DNA from: Blautia sp.
GTDB lineage: Bacteria > Bacillota > Clostridia > Lachnospirales > Lachnospiraceae
Assembly: GCA_017475035.1 (NCBI GenBank)
Contig: JAFVGK010000181.1
Span: 1-50,906 of the forward strand
Direction of reading: 5' to 3'
DNA length: 50,906 nt
Shown here: piece after piece, positions 32,597 through 39,812 of the stretch
Position numbering within the stretch: position 1 is the stretch's first letter
Layout: the number at the start of each line of letters is the position of its first letter
The notes under the pieces: generated by a model
Databases searched by the model: none
Seen by the model: only the letters and a program-made list of their open reading frames with translations
Told to the model about the DNA's origin: nothing
Translations under genes and position numbers: made by a program

Positions 32597-33478
32597 ATGC
32601 TTACAAATGATATCAATATCAGGGATCCCTATATTCTCTCGTATAATGGCTGGTATTACCTGTATGGTACGAGAAGCGAAACATGCTGGGGAGAGGCTTA
32701 TGGCTTCGACTGCTACAAAAGTGAAGATCTGAATAATTGGGAAGGTCCTTATGAGATATTCACCCGGCCCGCCGATTTTTTTGCAACAAATTGTTACTGG
32801 GCACCGGAATGTTATGAATACAATGGTGAATTCTTTCTTCTTACCACGTTTGGCGCGCCGCACATGAAAAAAGGAATTTATCTGCTGCGTTCTAATAAGC
32901 CAGACGGCCCGTTTACAGTGTACGGAAACCGCCTTACCCCAGAATCATGGTGCTGTATCGACGGGACTTTGTACTTCGAAGAAGGGCATGTCTTTCTGAT
33001 CTACTCACATAGTTTTGAGGATACACCGGATGCAGATATTTGTATACAGGAACTCTCTCAGGACCTGAAACAAGCAATATCAGAACCACAGACACTTTTT
33101 CTTGCAAAAGAAGCACCATGGGCTAAACCTGTGCCTTTTGCAGAAGCAGAATTTGGTATGAGCGGAGATGTATATTTCTCTGATGGTCCATGTGTGTTTT
33201 CAAACGGGGATGGAAAGCTGTACATGACCTGGTCCAGCTGGAGCAAGGGAAGCTATGCAGTTGGTGCCGCTGTCTCTGATTGTGGGCAGGTGAAAGGACC
33301 ATGGAGGCAGCAAACAGAACCTGTCTGGCCAGAAAATGGCGGACATGGAATGGTCTTTCATGATACTGAAGGTAAACTTGCCTTTGTTTTTCACTATCCA
33401 AATGATAAGACAAAAGAAAGACCCTGTATCAAAAAACTGACCATAAAGAATGGAATGTTGAAACTTGCAGATAGATAA
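32597..33478 (+). CDS. Glycoside hydrolase family 43 enzyme
   Basis: A 293-residue five-bladed beta-propeller enzyme without signal peptide, so cytoplasmic. The general base is Asp10 in IRDPYIL, and Asp122 (IDGTLY) is the likely pKa modulator. The usual acid Glu in an EGP motif is replaced by Asp196 in SDGPCVF, as in some GH43 subfamilies with TDGP. Likely activity is beta-xylosidase or alpha-arabinofuranosidase on transported oligosaccharides. AAGGAG lies before ATG 32597; a longer frame starts before the transporter stop. Confidence 0.85.
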   Translation: MLTNDINIRDPYILSYNGWYYLYGTRSETCWGEAYGFDCYKSEDLNNWEGPYEIFTRPADFFATNCYWAPECYEYNGEFFLLTTFGAPHMKKGIYLLRSNKPDGPFTVYGNRLTPESWCCIDGTLYFEEGHVFLIYSHSFEDTPDADICIQELSQDLKQAISEPQTLFLAKEAPWAKPVPFAEAEFGMSGDVYFSDGPCVFSNGDGKLYMTWSSWSKGSYAVGAAVSDCGQVKGPWRQQTEPVWPENGGHGMVFHDTEGKLAFVFHYPNDKTKERPCIKKLTIKNGMLKLADR

Positions 33479-33483
33479 ACAGA

Positions 33484-33527
33484 AAAAACTCCGGGATATC
33501 GCGCTTGTCACGATATCCCGGAGTTTT
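33484..33527. terminator. Terminator behind the GH43 gene
   Basis: AAAAACTCCGGGATATCG pairs perfectly with CGATATCCCGGAGTTTTT; T runs exist on both strands, so it also serves the convergent RHH gene. Confidence 0.9.
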
Positions 33528-33558
33528 TCCATGCCGTCCTATGGCTTGAGAGCAGATA

Positions 33559-33945
33559 CTAACAATTGCTTCCATACCGCTTGTTCAGGGCATCCCTGAC
33601 GATACTGCTTTGTTTCTGATTGGTTTCCATGCATTCATTATTCAGTTTTTCCATAAGCGAGGCCGGGATGGTGACATGGAGGGAGACAGAAGCGTTCTCC
33701 GGTCCTTTCATGGGGAATCCTGCCCTCTCTAAAGCACTAAAAACTCTGGGATCCATTGTGCTGCAGAAATCCGCATCAGGCAGCTCTTTTTCCACAAGAC
33801 TTGCCCAGTCATGGTATTCGTTTCCCCTGTACCGCAGGAAGACACTGCCATCTTCATTCAAAACGCCAGTTGCCCTGGTTACAGTGTTCTGGCGGGATAT
33901 TTTCCCAGGCTTTAGTTGGATGTTAACTCTCTTTTCTGTTGCCAC
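33559..33945 (-). CDS. Ribbon-helix-helix (CopG/Arc-like) regulator
   Basis: A 128-residue protein. The C-terminal ~40 residues fit a ribbon-helix-helix fold: strand SVSLHVTIP, helix ASLMEKLNNECMETN, helix KQSSIVRDALNKRY. The N-terminal part is an unknown domain. The start is GTG 33945 with GGAGGG 9 nt upstream. The palindrome ATGTCA-N5-TGACAT over its promoter recurs before the signal-peptidase operon, so it is probably an autorepressor that also controls that operon. Confidence 0.7.
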   Translation of the reverse strand: MATEKRVNIQLKPGKISRQNTVTRATGVLNEDGSVFLRYRGNEYHDWASLVEKELPDADFCSTMDPRVFSALERAGFPMKGPENASVSLHVTIPASLMEKLNNECMETNQKQSSIVRDALNKRYGSNC

Positions 33946-33976
33946 AGTGTACGCCCTCCATTCTGAAACTTCCTGC

Positions 33977-34016
33977 AGTCTACCATATGAATATAAGATA
34001 TGTCAAATTGTGACAT
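33977..34016 (-). promoter_or_regulatory. Promoter of the RHH gene with ATGTCA-N5-TGACAT operator
   Basis: Minus-strand TTGACA (34006-34001), 18-bp spacer, TAGACT (33982-33977). The palindrome (34000-34016) overlaps the -35 box exactly as at 28714-28730. Confidence 0.75.
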
Positions 34017-34019
34017 GGA

Positions 34020-34724
34020 TCAAACGAAGGGCATAGGTTCTTTTTTTCTATTAGCGCTGCTGCTGATTTGCAAACCTGCTACAAGAAGCCTTCCACTTTG
34101 GCCAAAAACCTCAGTGTCACAGGTTGATAGGATAAGAGTGGGGATCATTCCTTCCATAAGATCAGCGATACTATCGTCATAATAATAGACGGGGTATTTA
34201 CGAATCCGCGATAGGAAGCTCTCTGGCAGATCTTGGAGAAAAGGATCGCAGACAGAGACATTTTCGGTATCATAATTCACTACGAGAAAGACACGGTACC
34301 GGTTAACAGTACCATCTTCTCGGCTGAAAACGATTTCATTATGCCCTTCTGCAAAAAGAGGGTCTTTATACTTTGACAGGATGGAAAAACCCCTTTCATC
34401 GTAGTTGTTGTGCCCGTAAATGACAAGGTTGTTGTCTTCATCCCTGTATCTGTAATCGGCAAAGAGGCAGCCTTTCCGTTCTGGTTCCTTTGTAAAAGAA
34501 TGGGAGAGATAGAAAGAATTGTCATCACCTTGCACGACCGGCTCATTTATCAGACCATCAATGGACAGGATGCCAAAGAAATCTTTGTTTTGAGCATTCA
34601 GATCTGCCACTCCAAAGTCATTGAGACGATACGCAGCTTTGTATTCGATGTATAGCTGCTCAACCAAAATATATCCGCTGATAAAGGCACAGGCCAAAGA
34701 CATTAACAGGAGTATCTGCTTCAT
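34020..34724 (-). CDS. srtB: Class B sortase
   Basis: A 234-residue membrane-anchored transpeptidase. An N-terminal signal anchor (about 3-22) is followed by the sortase barrel with catalytic His105 (YGHNNYDE), Cys202 (LSTC) and Arg212. The longer form with inserted helices fits class B. It links proteins with an xxQTG-like motif to peptidoglycan; the protein at 44037 ends in VQTGD plus membrane segment and is a good substrate. ATG 34724 is chosen over TTG 34730 because AAAAGGAA then has 8-nt spacing. A minus-strand TTGACA (34798-34793) may be its -35. Confidence 0.9.
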   Translation of the reverse strand: MKQILLLMSLACAFISGYILVEQLYIEYKAAYRLNDFGVADLNAQNKDFFGILSIDGLINEPVVQGDDNSFYLSHSFTKEPERKGCLFADYRYRDEDNNLVIYGHNNYDERGFSILSKYKDPLFAEGHNEIVFSREDGTVNRYRVFLVVNYDTENVSVCDPFLQDLPESFLSRIRKYPVYYYDDSIADLMEGMIPTLILSTCDTEVFGQSGRLLVAGLQISSSANRKKEPMPFV

Positions 34725-34915
34725 ATCCAATGTTCCTTTTTATTTCTACTATAACTTTTTTAAATCTTGGCCTATAACAATACTTGTAGTCGTGTCAATG
34801 TGGCAATGGGACACATATTGAGATGTTGAATATAATAATTCTTACAAATCCCTCAATATATCCTGAATTTATCTATATTTTATGCATCTTCCCAAAATAT
34901 AATGAGATTGACTCC

Positions 34916-34974
34916 TTGACAATAAGCAAAAATCGAGTTAATATTTATTAGCACTCATCTTTATTGATTGCTAA
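34916..34974 (+). promoter_or_regulatory. Strong promoter followed by a CIRCE-type operator
   Basis: TTGACA (34916-34921), 17-bp spacer, TAATAT (34939-34944). TTAGCACTC-N9-GATTGCTAA (34948-34974) follows at once; it matches the HrcA-binding CIRCE consensus at 17 of 18 arm positions. The remaining bases of 34725-35019 show no other feature. Confidence 0.8.
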
Positions 34975-35019
34975 CAACTGGTGTAGTATTCATTTTCTTT
35001 TAAGAAAGGAGATTCCGTT

Positions 35020-35304
35020 ATGAACAAGTTCTTTCTCGCTCTTGTGAATTCTATGGGTATTACCGAAGGTATGACCGCTGCTGAAATAACACACGGGATA
35101 GCGGCCTTATCGAAATCTGGTATGATTGGCGGATTAGCCAAAATTGCACAAGTAAGCTGGTTAAAAGGTGCTTTCACTGCAGGTGCTGTAGTAACTGTAG
35201 TCTTTGGTGTTGGTTCTTTCTTATATAGAGAGCAGATAAAAAGAGAGTTTACTAAAGCAGTAAATGAATATCGAAGAGATCATAAAAATAATCCTACCGA
35301 GTAA
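35020..35304 (+). CDS. Small membrane protein under CIRCE control
   Basis: A 94-residue protein. A Gly/Ala-rich amphipathic first half (GITEGMTAAEITHGIAALSKSGMIGGLAKIAQ) leads to one membrane segment (about 51-69, GAFTAGAVVTVVFGVGSFLY) and a basic cytoplasmic tail. No family recognised. AAAGGAG precedes the ATG. It has its own strong promoter with an HrcA operator and its own terminator, so it is a monocistronic stress gene. A role in envelope protection during heat or protein-folding stress is inference. Confidence 0.75.
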   Translation: MNKFFLALVNSMGITEGMTAAEITHGIAALSKSGMIGGLAKIAQVSWLKGAFTAGAVVTVVFGVGSFLYREQIKREFTKAVNEYRRDHKNNPTE

Positions 35305-35411
35305 TCTTATGAGTTTTATCAATCAAAACCAATAATAGATTCTTGGATAGCGGAATTCTCCTAAAAGAGGTGACTCGCTATCTATGTTTAGAGCAATATA
35401 AGAGAGTGCGT

Positions 35412-35439
35412 CAAACAGGGCATGAAATGCCCTGTTTTT
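35412..35439 (+). terminator. Terminator behind the small membrane protein gene
   Basis: AACAGGGCAT / ATGCCCTGTT hairpin with GAA loop, then a T run. Confidence 0.85.
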
Positions 35440-35570
35440 TTAATGGTTATATGTGTGTTAATATCCGATTTTCTTCTATTTAGAAAAAATAAAAAAATAC
35501 GGTGCGGTAAAATCAGGACATATGATTAAATTTTGGATCATTGAAAAGCCAAGGTAACATCTCGACTTCA

Positions 35571-36725
35571 TTATATATTTCGTTCCATTGCCGTAAAATC
35601 GGAAAGCCTGTATCCTTGGCTGTTTCCTTCAAAAATGCTTTCCAGCATAGTATCTTCAGACTCGTACACGCCGCCTGACTGCTTATATTGGATATTGGTA
35701 AGTCCGCAGGCCACCTCACCTTCATCTGTCAAGTATGCTCCTGGAATGTAAAAACATCCTGTTACGTCTTTCCGGATTTGATTTTCGGTTCCCTTATAAA
35801 GGGTGATGATTGCGTCATATTCGATGATGAGATAGGTGCTTGCTATTGCTTTATCATAGAAATTAGCCTGCTCCTTGTAAAATGCTTTGGAATCCTTGAT
35901 CCTGTTCAATGTCAGGACTTTCATGCGGTTGAAGGAAATAGAGGAAACCGGTCCTGAAGGGTGGTTTCCTTTCGAATCCAGGTTGTCCAGCAGCGCCTGC
36001 GTCATGGATCCGGATACAAGCTGATTCTTGAATGTTTTCACAAGCCGCCGGATCTGATTGTCATCGACCTGTTTCGGCTCTGTTACAAGGTTCTTCGCAG
36101 TCCACTCATCAATCTTAGTTACAGTGTACGAGTTCCTGTCCACACAAACCGCCATGGTGATATCGTCAAACTGGCTTGCATATGCATAAACTCTGGTATT
36201 TCCGTCCATGGCAGCCCCGCCGTTCCGGATCCTGTATTCCTCTGAATTGACAAGCAGATATGGTTCCCCCAGCTTTTGAGAAAGAGTTTCGATGCTGTCG
36301 CCAACCATGACACCGCCTGTGCCGCAAACCTGCCGTCCGCTGAAATATGCGCTTTGGAGGATGGAATTTTTGATCGGCGATATTGCGTTCTGCATGTTTT
36401 TAGCGGTTACGGTAATGGACGTCGGGCCAATTACAAATGTAAGTGTCCGGGTAAAAAGCGGATCCTCTGAATAATCAATACTCTTGACGATCCCGTTTGA
36501 GCTGAATAGTGCCCCTGCATTTACGATATCCTCCACGGTGGACTTTCCAAGTTCCAGAACTGTGTCGTAAACCTGTATACAGGGAGCATTTGCCGTCGTA
36601 ACCAGGATCGCTTCAGTAGGTACTGCCGTGTAGATGGCCTGCGTTGTTGGCTGGTTTCCGCATCCTGATATGAACAGAAGCGGGAATACGGTCAGTATAG
36701 CCGCAATCACCCTTATTTTTCTCAT
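35571..36725 (-). CDS. Lipoprotein of unknown function (paralogue A)
   Basis: A 384-residue secreted lipoprotein. The leader ends in the lipobox LFISGC (Cys22). Mature residues include a repeated-domain core with GKSTVEDIVNAGAL and SIETLSQKLGEPYLL. The C-terminal MLESIFEGNSQGYRLSDF matches the end of the protein at 37685 (MLEDIFPGRSQGYSLFDD), and overall layout is the same. No enzyme motif is seen. It would sit on the outer face of the membrane. Neighbouring sortase and TasA-like genes suggest a part in the same surface structure. Confidence 0.75.
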   Translation of the reverse strand: MRKIRVIAAILTVFPLLFISGCGNQPTTQAIYTAVPTEAILVTTANAPCIQVYDTVLELGKSTVEDIVNAGALFSSNGIVKSIDYSEDPLFTRTLTFVIGPTSITVTAKNMQNAISPIKNSILQSAYFSGRQVCGTGGVMVGDSIETLSQKLGEPYLLVNSEEYRIRNGGAAMDGNTRVYAYASQFDDITMAVCVDRNSYTVTKIDEWTAKNLVTEPKQVDDNQIRRLVKTFKNQLVSGSMTQALLDNLDSKGNHPSGPVSSISFNRMKVLTLNRIKDSKAFYKEQANFYDKAIASTYLIIEYDAIITLYKGTENQIRKDVTGCFYIPGAYLTDEGEVACGLTNIQYKQSGGVYESEDTMLESIFEGNSQGYRLSDFTAMERNI

Positions 36726-36752
36726 TGCTCTTTCCTTTCCTGATAAATCGCC

Positions 36753-37541
36753 TTAACCAGCGGTACACATCTCAATTACCTTATTGTAAATGTATTTCAC
36801 AGACGAATCATCGTTCACATAGACTTGTCCAAGCATTTTGCAGTTTTTCTTCTCGCCTTTTCCGCATGCGGGGGCATCTATGATCTTTTTTTCATCATAA
36901 GCAGACTTGTGCCTTTTGTTCTTTTTCCCGTCCTTCCAATTCAGGGAGCGGCGAGTATCTACATAAGAGCGGATGAATACGGTCTGCCCATTATATTCCA
37001 CAGCGATATCAAGCCCGTCCAGATCCTCCTGGAATATGTACGATACCTTGAATTCTTCATATTTCATCAGTGAAAAAAGAAGGTGCAGTTCCCTGATATA
37101 GGAGAAAATCGACCGGTACATTCTCCCCTTGATCGCTTTGCTGGAAAAGATTGGATTTCCTTTTACCTTGAAGCATTTTTTGAATCTGTATATGCCTTTT
37201 TCTACTTTCTCGCAATTGATATTCAGATAGTGGTCTGTCACCTGCTCCAGGGTAGGGATGTGCCCGAATTGGACGATAAAATGGTAAAAAGAGTATACGA
37301 GATACGGGATTTCCGTTTTTTCGAGGTCGTCCCTCATGTTTCCGGAACTCTGCCCTTTTCGGTAAGGCGGAGTGAATTTCATTCTGCAAACCTGTCTTTC
37401 AAAATCCATGAGGTTTGTGCTGAAAGCCGGATGTGCCGCAATGAATTTTAATTTTCCATCTACTATATGTTCTTCCCAGGCCTTCTCCTTCGTAATAAAG
37501 ATGTTGATGCCTTTGTAATGATCCCTGACTGCACTGTTCAT
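36753..37541 (-). CDS. Unknown 262-residue protein between two lipoprotein genes
   Basis: A basic soluble protein, no signal peptide. ATG 37541 is chosen because GAAAGGGGG lies 10 nt upstream; an open extension to 37616 has no ribosome-binding site. The C-terminal part (DGLDIAVEYNGQTVFIRSYV, then KDGKKNKRHKS and several Lys/Cys) faintly recalls nuclease-like folds, but no defined catalytic set is seen. Function unknown. It lies 27 bp before lipoprotein A, likely one operon. Confidence 0.65.
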   Translation of the reverse strand: MNSAVRDHYKGINIFITKEKAWEEHIVDGKLKFIAAHPAFSTNLMDFERQVCRMKFTPPYRKGQSSGNMRDDLEKTEIPYLVYSFYHFIVQFGHIPTLEQVTDHYLNINCEKVEKGIYRFKKCFKVKGNPIFSSKAIKGRMYRSIFSYIRELHLLFSLMKYEEFKVSYIFQEDLDGLDIAVEYNGQTVFIRSYVDTRRSLNWKDGKKNKRHKSAYDEKKIIDAPACGKGEKKNCKMLGQVYVNDDSSVKYIYNKVIEMCTAG

Positions 37542-37684
37542 AACCGATAAACCCCCTTTCCAGGAGGGGCATACTTCCAGTGCCGTGAAGTGCCCCGTCT
37601 CCTTAGTCAGGGGCAACCTACCATAAAGGATCTCAAAAAAGCAAAAATATACAGAGGATTAAGGCCTTTCATCAATGAAGAACC

Positions 37685-38983
37685 TCAGATATCATCCGAA
37701 ATCTCCCTGACGGAAACGGAGTAATCATCAAAAAGACTGTAGCCTTGGCTTCGCCCAGGAAAGATGTCCTCAAGCATCTTGTCCCTGTCCGTATACATAC
37801 CGGCCAGCTCACGAACCAGGACAGACCCCACGCTGCTTGTAATTGACCCATCTTCAGCGATACATGGATTCAGAACATAGAATGCACCGAATGCTTTATA
37901 AGCAGGATCCAGTGGTTTGCCAATAAAATCAAATCTATCCTGTTCTTCCTGGCTGTATGTGAGAGTTCCCTCATATTCGATGACAAGGCAGGAGTTTGCT
38001 GCGAAGGATCCAGGATCTGTCAGGTTCTGATTGAATGTAGCGGTATTTTTGATGCTGTCTAAGGTATACAGTTCCGCCTTCGTATATTTTGCGTTCTCCA
38101 GGGCGCTGGCTGCATATTCACTGTCAGAGACATCCACCAGATAAGGAGAGGAAAGGAGCTGGGGACTGGCATTTGTCTCATGTTCAAGAATCAAAGACTC
38201 AATCTGAGCGTCCGTAAGCTGTGCGGCGGTAGTCAGGTATGGGAGTGGAAGCTGTTCCCTGAAGGAAATCACGGTTCCATCGTCTCCATTTCCTTCTGCG
38301 AGGAAGAGGGTATTCTTATCGTCCCAGATTGATGTGTAATAATACGCCCGCATCCTGGCGTATTCATCGCTGATGTCCATCCCTTCAATGACCTGGAAGG
38401 GATCGCCAAGCGTCAGCTTTAAGTCCTGTACGCTGTCCCCTGGCTTTATTCCTCTGATGGAGAAGATTTCACCCTGGTCACCGTAAACCCCAATTACATC
38501 GGAATGCCTGATGGCGGATGATGTATTGGATTTGTTTTTTACAGTCACGGTGTATGGATCGCCCTGGAAGGACAGCATGATTTTCCGTTCTTCCTTTGGA
38601 GCTTCTTCATGTTCTACGGAATCCACCTCACTGTCGGGAATCAGGATAGAACCATGATCCAAAAGATCTGCGACGGTTGCTTCCCCAAGGATTGCCAAAT
38701 AGTCGCCTATCTGGAAGGCAGGTGCCGCTGCCGTTGCCTTTCTGATTTCCTGTCCGGGCATGTACATTGTTTTTGGATCGTCATCGGCCGTTATCTCTGT
38801 GCCAGCTACAACATTGTCCTTTACGATACCGGCATGGTCATCTAAATCTGCTGTTTTTTCTTCTTTACTTTCCTGTGCTTTTTCCTGAACTGTTTTCCGA
38901 TCGGTACTTCGAGCTTTACATCCCGAAAACATAGCTGTAACAAACATGCAGCTGCCAAGGATAATCAGATACTTTTTCTTCAT
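37685..38983 (-). CDS. Lipoprotein of unknown function (paralogue B)
   Basis: A 432-residue lipoprotein with lipobox MFSGC (Cys22), a charged linker (about 25-60) and a core that parallels the 35571 protein: GEATVADLLDHGSILI, SVQDLKLTLGDPFQVI, and the C-terminal MLEDIFPGRSQGYSLFDD. CGGAGGT lies before the ATG. A duplicated pair of related lipoproteins flanking one unknown gene suggests related partners in a surface complex. Confidence 0.75.
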   Translation of the reverse strand: MKKKYLIILGSCMFVTAMFSGCKARSTDRKTVQEKAQESKEEKTADLDDHAGIVKDNVVAGTEITADDDPKTMYMPGQEIRKATAAAPAFQIGDYLAILGEATVADLLDHGSILIPDSEVDSVEHEEAPKEERKIMLSFQGDPYTVTVKNKSNTSSAIRHSDVIGVYGDQGEIFSIRGIKPGDSVQDLKLTLGDPFQVIEGMDISDEYARMRAYYYTSIWDDKNTLFLAEGNGDDGTVISFREQLPLPYLTTAAQLTDAQIESLILEHETNASPQLLSSPYLVDVSDSEYAASALENAKYTKAELYTLDSIKNTATFNQNLTDPGSFAANSCLVIEYEGTLTYSQEEQDRFDFIGKPLDPAYKAFGAFYVLNPCIAEDGSITSSVGSVLVRELAGMYTDRDKMLEDIFPGRSQGYSLFDDYSVSVREISDDI

Positions 38984-39106
38984 AGGTTACCTCCGTAGTA
39001 AAAAACAGAAAATGCTTCCAAATCCAACGTACCTGATTCATTTTTGAAAAGGCAAGGAAACAGGTCGAAACAAAAAACAGAGGACACAAAGAATTCACAG
39101 ATTTTG

Positions 39107-39148
39107 TTAGCACTCGTTCTTGACGAGTGCTAACAAAAGTGTTATAGT
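39107..39148 (+). promoter_or_regulatory. CIRCE operator and promoter of hsp20
   Basis: A perfect CIRCE element TTAGCACTC-N9-GAGTGCTAA (39107-39133). The -35 TTGACG (39120-39125) lies inside it, with a 17-bp spacer and -10 TATAGT (39143-39148). HrcA binding would block RNA polymerase directly. Confidence 0.92.
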
Positions 39149-39252
39149 ATGAATCGAACAAAGGAACAGAGAACAGATGAGATTGGAAACAATCAATCCT
39201 CCGTCCCCTTGCCCATAACAATATGAGTTTGAGTAAAAAGGAGGAATGACTT

Positions 39253-39699
39253 ATGTTGATGCCCAGCATTTTTGGAGACAGCTTATTTGATGACTGGTTT
39301 GATTTTCCGTTCCGTGACCTGGATAAGACAGAGAGGAAGCTTTATGGCCGCCATGCGGACAGGCTTATGAGAACAGATATTCATGAGCATGACGATCATT
39401 ATGATCTTGAGATTGACCTTCCAGGATTTAAAAAAGACGAGATTACCCTGGAACTGAAAGATGGATATCTGGTAGTAAGTGCTGCCAAGGGGCTTGACAA
39501 AGACGAGAATGACAAGAAAGGCAAATTGATCCGGCAGGAAAGATACGCAGGTGCGATGCAGAGGAGCTTCTTTGTCGGTAAAGAGCTTGCTGAAGAGGAT
39601 ATCAAGGCTAAGTTTGAGCACGGTGTACTGACACTCGAAATTCCGAAGAAGGAAGCGCCGAAGGTTCCTGAGAAGAAATATATTGCGATTGAAGGATAA
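39253..39699 (+). CDS. hsp20: Hsp20/alpha-crystallin small heat-shock protein
   Basis: A 148-residue ATP-independent holdase. The alpha-crystallin domain spans about residues 35-140 (RTDIHEHDDHYDLEIDLPGF ... GVLTLEIPKKE), with the N-terminal MPSIFGDSLFDDWFDFPF typical of clostridial Hsp18. It keeps unfolded proteins soluble during heat stress. AAGGAGG lies 8 nt before the ATG. The CIRCE promoter places it under HrcA. Presence on a plasmid-like element is less common but known. Confidence 0.95.
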   Translation: MLMPSIFGDSLFDDWFDFPFRDLDKTERKLYGRHADRLMRTDIHEHDDHYDLEIDLPGFKKDEITLELKDGYLVVSAAKGLDKDENDKKGKLIRQERYAGAMQRSFFVGKELAEEDIKAKFEHGVLTLEIPKKEAPKVPEKKYIAIEG

Positions 39700-39812
39700 A
39701 GAAGACAGCGTTAAATAAGGATAATAGGGTAGAGGGAGACAAAAGTCTCGCCCCTCCCATTGCACCGTACGTACCGGTCGGGTATACGGCGCTACATTAA
39801 CTACATAACAAT

